DNA of 64,000 bases from Caldimonas thermodepolymerans (GCF_015476235.1 NZ_CP064338.1:1736001-1800000), one strand, 5' to 3'. Shown: positions 41,819-53,928, counted from the first letter of the stretch. Made by a program: numbers and translations. Notes: generated by a model not told the origin, from the sequence alone.

Positions 41819-41822
41819 GGGC

Positions 41823-42224
41823 TCAGCCTCCCACGCGGTGTGCGGCCGCCCCCGAGGCGTCCCGAGGGGGCGGGGGCACCGCCTCGTCAGGGTCGCACAG
41901 CTGGCGCACCTCGATCTCGGCGCTGCCGCCCGGAGCCGGGCAGCGCCGCGCCCATTCGAGTGCTTCCTCGCGCGAGCGCACCTGGATCAGGGCGTAGCGG
42001 GTGATGCGGGCTTCTGCGCCGGCCACGGGCCCGTCGATCACGGTGCGGTGCCCGTGCTCGTAGCGCAGCCGCCAGCCCGGGTCGCCCGGCTGCAGGGCGG
42101 AGGCGTCGAGCAGCACGCCGGCGCGGGTCAGTTCGGCGTGATAGCGGGCCATGGCGAGCTCCTCCTCGGGCGGCACCCCGGCGTCGCGTGCGGCATGGGC
42201 CCTGACGATGATGATGAAGCGCAT
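41823..42224 (-). CDS. YciI family (DGPF) protein
   Basis: A 133-residue ferredoxin-like alpha/beta protein of the YciI/YCII fold, starting MRFIIIVRAHAARDAGVPPE. The DGPF-equivalent is VIDGPVAGAEARI, followed by VRSREEALEWARRCP. It lies 4 nt before the ECF42 sigma gene. In ECF42 systems the YciI proteins are regulon members whose biochemical role is not settled. The C-terminal 25 residues are Pro/Ala-rich and probably disordered. Confidence 0.9.
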   Translation of the reverse strand: MRFIIIVRAHAARDAGVPPEEELAMARYHAELTRAGVLLDASALQPGDPGWRLRYEHGHRTVIDGPVAGAEARITRYALIQVRSREEALEWARRCPAPGGSAEIEVRQLCDPDEAVPPPPRDASGAAAHRVGG

Positions 42225-42330
42225 CTCGTTCCCCTCGGTGTGGCGCCCCGCCCGGGTGGGCGGAGCCGTCAGGGAGACGACGAAGCAACGGGGCGGATTT
42301 CGACAGCCGCGACGGGGGTGGACGGCGCGC

Positions 42331-42678
42331 CTACATGTAGCAGGGCGCCACCTGCCGGACCTCGATGGTGCACCAGTGCACGGCCGGGCACTCGGCGGCG
42401 ATGCGCAGCGCTTCCTCGCGAGTCTCGCAGTTCAGCAGGAAGAAGCCGCCGACCATCTCCTTGGCCTCGGCAAACGGGCCGTCCAGCGTCTGCGGCTTGC
42501 CGTTGCGCACGGTGATACGGGTCGACGCCGAGGCGAGCGACTCGCTGGCGACCAGCAGGCCGCGGCGCTGCAGGTCCTCGCCGAAGCGCCGCATCGCGGC
42601 ATAGGTTTCGCGCCCTTCGGCCTCGGTCCTCGTGAGCCTCTGGCCGGGCGGCTCCATGATCAACAGCATGTAGGGCAT
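42331..42678 (-). CDS. YciI family (DGPF) protein
   Basis: A 115-residue second YciI protein with the canonical motif TLDGPFAEAKEMVGGFFLLN and a conserved His/Cys pair near the end (ECPAVHWCTIEVRQV). It is first gene of the YciI-YciI-sigma unit, with 106 nt before the next YciI gene; the gap shows no terminator. The two YciI proteins are clearly distinct, not a recent duplication. Confidence 0.92.
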   Translation of the reverse strand: MPYMLLIMEPPGQRLTRTEAEGRETYAAMRRFGEDLQRRGLLVASESLASASTRITVRNGKPQTLDGPFAEAKEMVGGFFLLNCETREEALRIAAECPAVHWCTIEVRQVAPCYM

Positions 42679-42829
42679 GGGTCCTCCCTCTCGGGGCCGG
42701 TGGGTGTACCGGATGACGAAGGGCGATTACATCACGACGCGCGCCCCTGTGCGATTGGCGGGCGGACCACCGCCGCACCGGGGGAAACCCTTCTGCAAGC
42801 GCCAGTACCCCCACCCCTAGAATGGTCCA

Positions 42830-42844
42830 TTGTGCTCTGCACAA
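42830..42844. promoter_or_regulatory. Perfect palindrome before phaR, candidate autoregulatory operator
   Basis: TTGTGC-TCT-GCACAA, a perfect 6-bp inverted repeat with 3-nt centre, lies 23 nt before the phaR start. It follows a TAGAAT (42818-42823) that may be the -10. PhaR proteins are known to bind TGC/GCA-type sites and to repress their own gene, which makes this a good candidate. Confidence 0.6.
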
Positions 42845-42867
42845 CGCCGATGTGACTGGAGATTCCC

Positions 42868-43455
42868 ATGGCAAGAGCCAGACGCCCCGGGGCCGCCGCG
42901 CAAGCAGGTGCGGATTCCCAGGATGTGCGAACCCTGAAGAAGTACCCCAACCGCCGGCTCTACGACACCCAGACCAGCAGCTACATCACCCTGGCCGACG
43001 TCAAGCAGATGGTGCTGGACGGCCAGCCGTTCGTCGTGCGCGACGCCAAGACCAACGAGGACCTGACGCGCAGCATCCTGCTGCAGATCATCCTCGAGGA
43101 AGAGACCGGCGGCATGCCGATGTTCACCACGCCGATGCTGGCGCAGATCATCCGGTTCTACGGTCACACGATGCAGGGCCTGATGGGCACCTACCTCGAG
43201 AAGACCATCCAGGCCTTCATCGAGATGCAGTCGCGCTTTGCCGAGCAGTCCAAGGGCCTGTACGACCCCAAGGGGCTGAACCCCGAGATGTGGACGCAGT
43301 TCATGAGCGTGCAGGCGCCGATGATGCAGGGGCTGATGGCCAGCTACCTGGAGCAGTCCAAGAACATGTTCGTGCAGATGCAGGAGCAGATGCAGAAGCA
43401 GGCCGAATCGCTGATGCCCGGCTTCGGCGGCTTCCCGCCCGGCGGCAAGCGCTAG
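42868..43455 (+). CDS. phaR: Polyhydroxyalkanoate synthesis repressor PhaR
   Basis: DNA- and PHB-granule-binding regulator that represses phasin and its own gene. It has 195 residues: the N-terminal DNA-binding PHB_acc_N domain ([20 protein letters not shown], residues about 20-80), then two PHB_acc repeats (about 85-135 and 140-160). A Met/Gln-rich tail (about 150-185) is typical of PhaR. PHA synthase genes are not in the window, so the organism should carry them elsewhere. Confidence 0.94.
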   Translation: MARARRPGAAAQAGADSQDVRTLKKYPNRRLYDTQTSSYITLADVKQMVLDGQPFVVRDAKTNEDLTRSILLQIILEEETGGMPMFTTPMLAQIIRFYGHTMQGLMGTYLEKTIQAFIEMQSRFAEQSKGLYDPKGLNPEMWTQFMSVQAPMMQGLMASYLEQSKNMFVQMQEQMQKQAESLMPGFGGFPPGGKR

Positions 43456-43507
43456 CGGCGGCCTCGTGCGCCATAGGGCGGGGCCGGATCGGCGAAAATC
43501 CCGCCCC

Positions 43508-44902
43508 ATGACGCAAGACACCTCCACGGCGGCGCCCCAGGCGGGCACCGCTCCCAAGATCGGCTTCGTGAGCCTGGGCTGCCCCAAGGCGCTGACCGAT
43601 TCCGAGCTGATCCTCACCCAGCTGAGCGCCGAGGGCTACCAGACCTCGCGCACCTTCGAGGGCGCCGACCTCGTCATCGTCAACACCTGCGGCTTCATCG
43701 ACGACGCGGTCAAGGAAAGCCTGGACACCATCGGCGAGGCGCTGGCCGAGAACGGCAAGGTGATCGTCACCGGCTGCCTGGGCGCGCGCACCGGCGAGGG
43801 CGGCGAGAACCTGGTCCAGCAGGTCCATCCGAAGGTGCTTGCCGTCACCGGCCCGCACGCGACCCACGAGGTGATGGAGGCGGTGCACCGCCACGTGCCC
43901 AAGCCGCACGACCCGTTCGTCGACCTGGTGCCCCCGGCGGGCATCAAGCTCACCCCGAAGCACTACGCCTACCTGAAGATCAGCGAGGGCTGCAACCACC
44001 GCTGCACCTTCTGCATCATCCCCGGCATGCGCGGCGACCTGGTCTCGCGCCCCGTGGGCGACGTGCTCAACGAGGCGCAGCGGCTGTTCGAGTCGGGCGT
44101 CAAGGAGCTGCTGGTGATCAGCCAGGACACCAGTGCCTACGGCGTGGACGTCAAGTACCGCACCGGCTTCTGGAACGGGCGCCCGGTGCGCACCCGCATG
44201 CTGGACCTGGTGCAGGCGCTGGGCGATCTGGCCGAGCAGCACGGCGCCTGGGTGCGGCTGCACTACGTCTATCCCTATCCGCACGTCGACGAGGTGCTGC
44301 CGCTGATGGCCAGCGGCCGCATCCTGCCCTACCTGGACGTGCCGTTCCAGCACGCGCATCCGGACGTGCTCAAGCGCATGAAGCGCCCGGCCAGCGGCGA
44401 GAAGAACCTGGAGCGCATCCGCCGCTGGCGCGAGATCTGCCCGGAGCTGGTGATCCGCAGCACCTTCATCGCCGGCTTTCCGGGCGAGACCGAGGCCGAG
44501 TTCGAGTACCTGCTGGACTTCATCCGCGAGGCCGGCATCGACCGCGCCGGCTGCTTCGCCTACTCGCCGGTGGACGGCGCCGCGGCCAACGAGCTGCCCG
44601 GCGCGCTGCCCGACGAGGTGCGCGAGGAACGCCGCGCGCGCTTCATGGCGGTGGCCGAGGAGGTCTCGGTCGCGCGCCTGCAGCGCCGCGTGGGCTCGGT
44701 CATGCAGGTGCTGGTCGACGCCGCCCCCGCGATGGGCCGCAAGGGCGGGGTGGGGCGCAGCTACGCCGACGCGCCGGAGATCGACGGCACGGTGCGCCTG
44801 CTGCCGCCCGAGAAGCTGTCCAAGACGCTCAAGGTGGGCGAGTTCACCCGCGCGCGCATCGTCGCGGCCGAGGGGCATGACCTGGTGGGGGTGCCGGTAT
44901 GA
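43508..44902 (+). CDS. rimO: Ribosomal protein S12 methylthiotransferase RimO
   Basis: Radical-SAM enzyme adding a methylthio group to an aspartate of ribosomal protein S12. The 464 residues have the N-terminal UPF0004 domain with [18 protein letters not shown]. The radical-SAM cluster CNHRCTFC uses Cys162, Cys166 and Cys169. A C-terminal TRAM domain follows. A hairpin-forming pair GGGCGGG/CCCGCCC (43476-43482, 43500-43506) lies just before the start and may limit translation. The stop overlaps the next ATG by 4 nt. Confidence 0.96.
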   Translation: MTQDTSTAAPQAGTAPKIGFVSLGCPKALTDSELILTQLSAEGYQTSRTFEGADLVIVNTCGFIDDAVKESLDTIGEALAENGKVIVTGCLGARTGEGGENLVQQVHPKVLAVTGPHATHEVMEAVHRHVPKPHDPFVDLVPPAGIKLTPKHYAYLKISEGCNHRCTFCIIPGMRGDLVSRPVGDVLNEAQRLFESGVKELLVISQDTSAYGVDVKYRTGFWNGRPVRTRMLDLVQALGDLAEQHGAWVRLHYVYPYPHVDEVLPLMASGRILPYLDVPFQHAHPDVLKRMKRPASGEKNLERIRRWREICPELVIRSTFIAGFPGETEAEFEYLLDFIREAGIDRAGCFAYSPVDGAAANELPGALPDEVREERRARFMAVAEEVSVARLQRRVGSVMQVLVDAAPAMGRKGGVGRSYADAPEIDGTVRLLPPEKLSKTLKVGEFTRARIVAAEGHDLVGVPV

Positions 44903-46086
44903 CGCAGGACGACCGCGACCCGCGCACCGGGCTGATCCACCACCCGTACCGCGCGCCGGAGGGCTTCGAGTCGCCCGTGGTCGGCGTGCACAAGGGCTCG
45001 ACCGTGTTCTTTCCCAACGTGGCCGCGATGCGCGCGCGCACCTGGAAGGACAAGTCCGGCTACACCTACGGCCTGCACGGCACGCCGACCACCTTCACGC
45101 TGGAAGAGCGCATCGCCACGCTGGAAGGCGGGCGCCACACGCTGCTGGTCAGCAGCGGGCTGGCCGCGATCATGCTGGTCAACCTGTCGCTGCTGCGCGC
45201 GGGCGACGAGGTGCTGCTGCCGGACAACGTCTACGGCCCGAGCCGCGACCTCGCGGTGCACGAGCTGGCGCAGTACGGCATCACGCACCGCATCTACGAC
45301 CCGATGGGCGGGGCCGGGGCGCTGCGCGCGGCGATCGGCGAGCGCACCCGGCTGGTGTGGCTGGAGGCGGCCGGCTCGGTGACGCTGGAGTTCCCGGACC
45401 TGCGCGGCCTGGTGGCCGCAGCGCGCGAGCGCGGCGTGACGGTGGCTTTGGACAACACCTGGGGCGCGGGCATCGCGTTCCGCCCGTTCGACCTCGGCGA
45501 GGGGCTGGGCGTGGACGTGTCCATCCACGCGCTGACCAAGTACCCCTCGGGCGGCGGCGACGTGCTGATGGGGGCGGTCACCACGGTGGACCGCGCGCTG
45601 CACGAGCGCATCATGATGACGCACAGCCGCTTCGGCCTGGGCGTGGGCGCCAACGACGCGGAGCTGGTGCTGCGTTCGCTGCCCAGCCTGCACCTGCGCT
45701 ACCACGCGCAGGACGCCTCGGCGCGCCGCATCGCGGCCTGGGCGCAACAGCGCCCCGAGGTCGCGCGCGTGCTGCACCCGGCGCTGCCCGGCTCGCCGGG
45801 GCACGAGCACTGGGCCGCGCAATGCAGCGCGGCGGCGGGGCTGCTGTCGATCGCGTTCCAGCCGCGCCACGACGCGGCGGCGGTGGACCGCTTCGTCGAT
45901 GCGCTGCGGCTGTTCCGCATCGGGTATTCGTGGGGCGGGCCGGTGAGCCTGGTCGTGCCGTACCCGATCCAGGCGATGCGCGCCTTCGAGGCGCCGGTGG
46001 CCGGCACGCTGGTGCGCCTGTGCATCGGGCTGGAGCGCACCGAGGACCTGATCGCCGACCTGGAACAGGCCCTGGGCGCGCTCTGA
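44899..46086 (+). CDS. metC: Cystathionine beta-lyase (Cys/Met metabolism PLP enzyme)
   Basis: A PLP enzyme of the Cys/Met gamma-family, 395 residues, cleaving cystathionine (or a related thioether) to homocysteine in methionine synthesis. The cofactor Lys is at 214 in [38 protein letters not shown] and ALDNTWGAG are conserved. The [11 protein letters not shown] variant matches proteobacterial cystathionine beta-lyases; gamma-synthase or another lyase is less likely. It is translationally coupled to rimO, an association common in Burkholderiales. Confidence 0.88.
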   Translation: MTQDDRDPRTGLIHHPYRAPEGFESPVVGVHKGSTVFFPNVAAMRARTWKDKSGYTYGLHGTPTTFTLEERIATLEGGRHTLLVSSGLAAIMLVNLSLLRAGDEVLLPDNVYGPSRDLAVHELAQYGITHRIYDPMGGAGALRAAIGERTRLVWLEAAGSVTLEFPDLRGLVAAARERGVTVALDNTWGAGIAFRPFDLGEGLGVDVSIHALTKYPSGGGDVLMGAVTTVDRALHERIMMTHSRFGLGVGANDAELVLRSLPSLHLRYHAQDASARRIAAWAQQRPEVARVLHPALPGSPGHEHWAAQCSAAAGLLSIAFQPRHDAAAVDRFVDALRLFRIGYSWGGPVSLVVPYPIQAMRAFEAPVAGTLVRLCIGLERTEDLIADLEQALGAL

Positions 46087-46171
46087 CCGTCCTTGGTTGA
46101 CGGCGCCTCGTGGTCCACGGGGCGCGCCTGTCTGTTTCGCCGAAAGGACCGTTTCGACCTGCCGGCGCGGG

Positions 46172-46636
46172 TCACCCCTTCGGGTTCGATGAGACCTTGT
46201 GTCTCATCAGCCGACCTTTTTCCCGCTCCCAGTCGCGTTTCTTTTCGGTCTCGCGCTTGTCGTGCAGCTGCTTGCCCTTGGCGAGCGCGATCTCGACCTT
46301 CACGAGGCCGTTCTTGTAGTACATGCTCAGCGGCACCAGCGTGTAGCCGCGCTGCTCGACCTTGCCGATCAGCCGCCGGATCTCGTCCTTCTTCATCAGC
46401 AGCTTCTTGGTGCGGTCGGCCTCGGGACGCACGTGGGTCGAGGCGGTGCGCAGCGCGTTGATGCGGCAGCCGATCAGGTACAGCTCGCCGTCGCGGATCA
46501 CCACGTAGCCGTCGGTGAGCTGGACCTGTCCGGCGCGGATGGCCTTGACCTCCCAACCTTCCAGCACGATGCCGGCTTCGAAGCGCTCTTCGATGTGGTA
46601 CTCGAAACGCGCTCTTCTGTTTTCTGCAATGGACAT
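46172..46636 (-). CDS. smpB: SsrA-binding protein SmpB
   Basis: The tmRNA partner in ribosome rescue. The 154 residues are full length, with [39 protein letters not shown] and the basic C-terminal tail [20 protein letters not shown] that occupies the empty mRNA channel. It is divergent from ratA with 59 nt between. The tmRNA gene itself is not in the window. Confidence 0.97.
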   Translation of the reverse strand: MSIAENRRARFEYHIEERFEAGIVLEGWEVKAIRAGQVQLTDGYVVIRDGELYLIGCRINALRTASTHVRPEADRTKKLLMKKDEIRRLIGKVEQRGYTLVPLSMYYKNGLVKVEIALAKGKQLHDKRETEKKRDWEREKGRLMRHKVSSNPKG

Positions 46637-46695
46637 GAGGTCGTCTTTGGTTGAGGCGGGCGCTTCGTGACGCGGCCCTAAAATCCCCGCATTCT

Positions 46696-47148
46696 ATGAA
46701 GCACGTCAAGAAGTCGGTCCTGCTGTGGTATTCGGCCCAGGAGATGTACGAGCTGGTGACCCGGGTGCAGGACTATCCGCAATTCCTGCCCTGGTGCGAC
46801 AAGGCCGAGGTGCTGGAGTCGAGCGAAGGGCAGATGACCGCCAGGTTGCACCTGTCCTACGCCGGCCTGCACCACGCCTTCACCACCCGTAACACCCACG
46901 TGCCCGGCGAGCTGGTCGTCGTCAAGCTGGTCGACGGCCCGTTCTCGCTGCTCGAGGGGGAATGGCGCTTCACGCCGATCGGCAGCGGCGTCTCCGGGCC
47001 GCCGGCCAGCAAGGTCGAGCTGGACCTGCGCTATGCGTTCTCCAGCGGCACGCTGCAGGCGCTGGTCAGCCCCGTGTTCGACCGCATCGCCAACACGCTG
47101 GTCGACTCCTTCGTCAAGCGTGCCGCACAGGTCTATGGCGAGCGCTGA
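46696..47148 (+). CDS. ratA: RatA/COQ10-type START-domain protein
   Basis: A SRPBCC-fold protein of 150 residues related to Coq10, which binds ubiquinone, and to E. coli RatA, reported to inhibit 70S assembly. Recognisable parts are VLWYSAQEMYELVTRVQDYP, QFLPWCDKAEVLE and the final VKRAAQVYG. In proteobacteria it is regularly divergent from smpB and followed by rnfH, as here. Whether it acts as a toxin or as a quinone chaperone is unresolved. Confidence 0.92.
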   Translation: MKHVKKSVLLWYSAQEMYELVTRVQDYPQFLPWCDKAEVLESSEGQMTARLHLSYAGLHHAFTTRNTHVPGELVVVKLVDGPFSLLEGEWRFTPIGSGVSGPPASKVELDLRYAFSSGTLQALVSPVFDRIANTLVDSFVKRAAQVYGER

Positions 47149-47455
47149 CACGCTGCGCGTCGAGGTGGCCTACGTGCCGCAGGGCGGGGCGCCGGACATC
47201 GTCGCGCTCGAGCTGGCCCCGGGCTCGACCATCCTGCACGCGGTGCGCGCCAGCGGGGTGCTCGGCCGCCATCCCGAGATCGACCTGGCGACGCAGCGCG
47301 TCGGGATCTGGGGCAAGGTCAAGCCACTGAGCCAGCCGCTGCGCGACCGCGACCGGGTCGAGATCTACCGGCCGCTGACGGTGGACCCCAAGGAGGCGCG
47401 CCGGCTGCGCTACCGCGACCACCGGCAGCGCAAGGCGGCCGCCGGCCGCGGCTGA
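47135..47455 (+). CDS. rnfH: RnfH family ubiquitin-like protein
   Basis: A 106-residue beta-grasp protein (RatB/RnfH) with VEVAYVPQGGAPDIVALELA, SGVLGRHPEIDL, VGIWGKVKPLSQPLRDRDRV and the final YRPLTVDPKEARRLRYRDH. ATG 47135 lies inside ratA, giving a 14-nt overlap and probable translational coupling. Its molecular role is not established. Confidence 0.92.
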   Translation: MASADTLRVEVAYVPQGGAPDIVALELAPGSTILHAVRASGVLGRHPEIDLATQRVGIWGKVKPLSQPLRDRDRVEIYRPLTVDPKEARRLRYRDHRQRKAAAGRG

Positions 47456-47521
47456 CGGTGCCTGACATGCAAACGGGCCAGCGTGCCGGCCCGTCGGGAA
47501 GCAAGCCGCAGGGCGCGGTGT

Positions 47522-48034
47522 TCAGTCGCAGTCGGCCTGGATGATCTCGCGCACGCGCGCCATTTCCTTGGCGCGTTCCTGGTCGTCCAGGATCTCGCGC
47601 TCGCCCTTCTGGTTGGTGCGGGCGATGCGCACGCCGCTGGCCAGCGTCTGCTCGTAGCTGCGGGCACGGGCGCAGTTCTCGGCGCGCGCCTGGGCCAGGC
47701 GTTCTTCCTCCGCCTTGCGCTTGGCCTGCTGCTCTTCCTCTTCCTTCTTGCGCCGGGCTTCCAGCTCCTTGTCCACCGTGGGGGCGGCGGGCTTGAGCGC
47801 GGCGTCCTCGGCCGCGGAGGCCGCAGCCGGCGGGGGCGGCGGCAGGGCGCGGCTGTGCGCCGGGCGCTGCAGGATGTCCTTGTCCGGCACGCTGGCGGGC
47901 GGCGGGCGGTCGCTGTACTGCACCTTGCCGGCAGCATCCTTCCATTTCCACTGCGCGGCGGCGGGCAGGGCGGCTGCCAGGCCCAGGGCAAGGCAGATCC
48001 CGGCGGGCAACAGGCGAAGTGACGCAAATTTCAT
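47522..48034 (-). CDS. DUF4124 domain protein, exported
   Basis: A 170-residue protein with a Sec signal peptide (MKFASLRLLPAGICLALGLA, cleavage after AAA near 27) and an immediately following DUF4124 motif, WKWKDAAGKVQYSDRPPP. A Pro/Ala linker and a charged Glu/Lys/Arg coiled coil (about 92-125) follow. Two Cys (NCARARSY and the final DCD) may pair in the periplasm. Function is unknown. It converges on rnfH. Confidence 0.85.
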   Translation of the reverse strand: MKFASLRLLPAGICLALGLAAALPAAAQWKWKDAAGKVQYSDRPPPASVPDKDILQRPAHSRALPPPPPAAASAAEDAALKPAAPTVDKELEARRKKEEEEQQAKRKAEEERLAQARAENCARARSYEQTLASGVRIARTNQKGEREILDDQERAKEMARVREIIQADCD

Positions 48035-48182
48035 GCGGCGCAGTGTAGCGGCCGCCTTGCGGCCTCACCAAGGGGGCGGCCCCGGCCCCGCGCGCCGGGT
48101 GTGACCGATCGCACGGTTTGCCGGCGGCCCGATAGGCCCGGCACGCGGTGCGGGCGAGCCCCCGGGCCGGCCGGCGGCTACA

Positions 48183-49687
<1,505 letters not shown>

Positions 49688-49709
49688 TTCCGGCTTTCAC
49701 CGACGCCCA

Positions 49710-49743
49710 GGCAGCACCTGCTCCGGTGCTGCCTTTTCCTTTT
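49710..49743 (+). terminator. Hairpin with T-rich tail between guaB and guaA
   Basis: A perfect 9-bp stem GGCAGCACC/GGTGCTGCC (49710-49718 with 49725-49733), loop TGCTCC, is followed by TTTTCCTTTT. It would end guaB transcripts partly and so set the guaB:guaA ratio, or act with read-through. Confidence 0.75.
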
Positions 49744-49762
49744 CCAGACTCAGGTGTACACC

Positions 49763-51358
<1,596 letters not shown>

Positions 51359-51375
51359 ATTACAGTCGGTTCCAC

Positions 51376-51468
51376 ATCGTTCAGAATGGTTCAAAGAAGC
51401 CGATGTTTCAGTAAGTAAATCAATGAGTTAGGCGACGATCTTGTGTCAGGATCGTTCAGACTGATTCA
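51376..51468 (+). repeat. Pair of 18-bp direct repeats between attL and integrase
   Basis: ATCGTTCAGA-N-TG(G/A)TTCA occurs at 51376-51393 and 51451-51468, 75 nt apart (about seven helical turns). The position beside the junction suggests arm-type sites for integrase or an excisionase. The intervening AT-rich DNA could hold an IHF-type bend. Confidence 0.6.
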
Positions 51469-51536
51469 TCGGGTGAAAAACTGGAATGTCGGTAGAAATG
51501 ACGGCACATTCGCGGTGACTCGAATCCCTCCGAGCC

Positions 51537-51905
51537 GATACCGTCAAGCTGTTTTGACGGTATCGGGAGAGGCCCAAGGAACCGAAATGCCCCGACAAAG
51601 CCCCCCGCTTGCCCCTGCGCAGAAGCAGGCGGCCATGTTGACCTCCGCCCCCGACGGCGTGTTCGTGCCCGTCGAGGACGCGCAGACGGCGCACTTACCG
51701 TCAACCTTCAGCCCCGCTGACGGTACCGTTCTTCGCAACGCTGACGGTATTCGTCAGCGCAAGGGCGCAGCCCTGACCGATACCAGCCTCAAGGCGCTCA
51801 AGCCACAGGCCAAGGCGTACAAGGTGACCGACGGCGGCGGCATGTATGTGGTCGTGTCGCCTTCCGGTACCAAGACCTTCCGCTACGACTACCGCCTTGA
51901 CGGTA
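51537..51905. repeat. Cluster of TGACGGTA octamers around the integrase start
   Basis: TGACGGTA lies at 51555-51562, 51718-51725, 51742-51749 and 51898-51905; its complement TACCGTCA lies at 51539-51546 and 51696-51703. The first two form a perfect 11-bp inverted repeat GATACCGTCAA-N6-TTGACGGTATC (51537-51564) directly before the integrase ribosome site. Six copies in 370 bp is far above chance. They probably bind an island regulator (AlpA-like) or the integrase. Confidence 0.7.
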
Positions 51906-53125
51906 AGCGCGAGACGCTGACCGTCGGGCGCTACGAGCCCGGCACGGCGAACCGCACCGACTCCGAACTCAAGGCGCTGGACTACGGCGCTGTCGTTTCC
52001 CTGAAGGACGCCAGAGCCCTGCGCGACCGTGCGCGGCGTAGCGTCGAGGCTGGCGTTTCTCCGTCCAAGGCCAAGGTCGAGAAGCGCATTGCCAGTGCCG
52101 ACGCCGATACTTTCGGCGCGTGGGTGAAACGGTATTTCGAGCACAAGGCTGACCCCAAGAGCGGCAAGGAGCAACTGGCCGACTCGACCCTGGCCCTGCG
52201 CAAGTCGGTTTACCGTCGCATCCTTGAGGAGCCGCTGGGCAAGAAACGGCTGGACGAAATCAAACCGACGGCGCTGGCCGCGCTGCTGGACCAGGCGAAG
52301 GCCGAGCGCGGCCCTGGCCCTGCCGTCCATGCGCGCGAGTTGGTGCTTCTGGTGTACCGCTATGCCATCGGCAAAGGCGTCGAGGTGGACAACCCGGCCG
52401 AGAAGATCGCCCGCAAGACCATTGCCACCTTTCAGGCACGCGAGCGCAACCTGACCCGGCACGAGATCAAGACGTTCTTCGAGGCGCTGCAACACACCGC
52501 AACGGCCCCGACGCTGCGCCTGGCGGTCAAGTTCATGCTGCTGACGGGTGTGCGCAAGGGCGAGTTCATCGGCGCGACCTGGAAGGAGATCGACTGGGAC
52601 CGAGCGACATGGACGATCCCGAAGGAGCGGATGAAGGCCGACCGCGAGCATGTGGTCTACCTGTCCGAGCAAGCGCTCGACATCCTGACCACGCTCAAGA
52701 CCTGCTTCCCGTCGAGCAAGTTCCTGCACCCTGGCCGCTACGAGCGTGATGTGCCTATCAGCAACGCCACGCTGAACCGCACCATTGACGCGACGGTCAA
52801 GCTCATCAACGAGAAGCGCGACCCCGACGCTGAAGAGTTCGAGACGTTCAGCGTCCACGACCTGCGCCGCACGTTTTCAACCAGGCTCAACGATGCGCTG
52901 TTCCCCGAGGCCCTGATCGAGGCCTGCCTGGCCCACGCCAAGAAAGACCAAGTGGCGGCGGCCTACAACCACGCCAAGCACGCAGCTCCCCGCCGGGCGC
53001 TGATGCAGGGCTGGGCCGACATGATCGACTGCTGGATCAAGGGCGAGAGCGCCAAGGACGTCGTGGCTCAGACAAAGGCGAAAATCGACGAAGCGGCGCA
53101 CGACGACTCGGAGCTCGATCTATGA
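51587..53125 (+). CDS. P4-type tyrosine site-specific integrase
   Basis: A 512-residue integrase. After an unusual N-terminal extension of about 60 residues comes the DUF4102 arm-binding domain (ALTDTSLKALKPQAKAYKVT, then GGGMYVVVSPSGTKTFRYDY). A core-binding domain (about 180-280) and the catalytic domain follow, with R323 (TGVRKGEF), H424 and R427 (HDLRR), H450 and nucleophile Y460. ATG 51587 follows AAGGA at 6 nt; the longer frame from 51443 would include the palindrome. It is adjacent to guaA, its presumed attachment site. The extension is encoded across the TGACGGTA repeats, so later in-frame starts (ATG 51632, GTG 51659) are possible. Confidence 0.93.
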   Translation: MPRQSPPLAPAQKQAAMLTSAPDGVFVPVEDAQTAHLPSTFSPADGTVLRNADGIRQRKGAALTDTSLKALKPQAKAYKVTDGGGMYVVVSPSGTKTFRYDYRLDGKRETLTVGRYEPGTANRTDSELKALDYGAVVSLKDARALRDRARRSVEAGVSPSKAKVEKRIASADADTFGAWVKRYFEHKADPKSGKEQLADSTLALRKSVYRRILEEPLGKKRLDEIKPTALAALLDQAKAERGPGPAVHARELVLLVYRYAIGKGVEVDNPAEKIARKTIATFQARERNLTRHEIKTFFEALQHTATAPTLRLAVKFMLLTGVRKGEFIGATWKEIDWDRATWTIPKERMKADREHVVYLSEQALDILTTLKTCFPSSKFLHPGRYERDVPISNATLNRTIDATVKLINEKRDPDAEEFETFSVHDLRRTFSTRLNDALFPEALIEACLAHAKKDQVAAAYNHAKHAAPRRALMQGWADMIDCWIKGESAKDVVAQTKAKIDEAAHDDSELDL

Positions 53126-53532
53126 ACCGAACTGAAGCAAGGGGGATGTGGCAACGCATCGCCGATGGAGGGCTCACCGACCTGGACAGCCAGGACGCGG
53201 CGCACCTGCACGCCTGGATCCGGGGCGTCGCGTCCAGGATCCTGTCCGCTGACGATGGGTCTGACGCCGGCCAGCGCCCTGGCCGCGTCCTGGCGGCTGT
53301 CGGGCTCTCTGGCAAGCCCGACGGCTACGCCGCCCTGCGCGAGGTGGTCAACGACGTCGTGTGGGAGTTTCCGGTCATCACCGCCGACGGCGAGCTCGAC
53401 GAGACCCGCGCCCAGCTCGTGCGCCAGATGGTGGAGATAGCCCGCCAGCGGGGCCTGCTCAAGGGCGTCTACGCGGTCGACGACAAGCAGGCCACCGACC
53501 TGATCAGGAAGATCCTGCGCAAGCAAATCTAG
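53122..53532 (+). CDS. Unknown island protein after integrase
   Basis: A 136-residue soluble protein with no recognised domain. It starts in the integrase stop (4-nt overlap), so its synthesis is coupled to integrase. It is helix-rich, with ADGELDETRAQLVRQMVEIA in the middle and a basic end ATDLIRKILRKQI. Size, coupling and position would suit an integration or excision accessory factor, but no sequence feature proves that. Confidence 0.75.
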   Translation: MNRTEARGMWQRIADGGLTDLDSQDAAHLHAWIRGVASRILSADDGSDAGQRPGRVLAAVGLSGKPDGYAALREVVNDVVWEFPVITADGELDETRAQLVRQMVEIARQRGLLKGVYAVDDKQATDLIRKILRKQI

Positions 53533-53605
53533 AGTTTCTTGGGTTAACGCGCCAGCCATCGGTGCATAAATTCCGTGTCGTTCACCCACTTTCAAAGGAA
53601 CGACG

Positions 53606-53884
53606 ATGGAACAGAAAACCAGGCGCACCCTTCGACGTGATGACGTGCTGCGCAAGACTGGGCTGAGCCGCACGAGCCAATACATGCTCGAACGTGCTGG
53701 TGACTTCCCGAAGCATTTCCTGCTGACGCCGCGCTGCGCTGTCTGGTTCGAGGACGAGGTGGACGCCTGGCTGGACGCACGGAGCAAGGCCGCCATCAAG
53801 GCAGCCACGGCCCCGGATCACACGCTGCGCCAAGCATTCGCCGGTCGCGGCAAGCAGAAGCTGACGCGCGAGGCGCTGGCCTGA
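53606..53884 (+). CDS. AlpA-like small DNA-binding protein
   Basis: A 92-residue protein with a winged-helix MerR/AlpA-type motif: LRRDDVLRKTGLSRTSQYML, then FPKHFLLTPRCAVWFEDEVD and AWLDARSKA. AlpA proteins of P4-like elements activate integrase or excise the element. AAAGGAACG precedes the ATG. The C-terminal basic tail (RQAFAGRGKQKLTREALA) is unusual for the family. Confidence 0.75.
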   Translation: MEQKTRRTLRRDDVLRKTGLSRTSQYMLERAGDFPKHFLLTPRCAVWFEDEVDAWLDARSKAAIKAATAPDHTLRQAFAGRGKQKLTREALA

Positions 53885-53928
53885 AGGCCGCAGCCAAGAT
53901 CGCCAAGCAAGGCCGCCGAGGATCGCTG

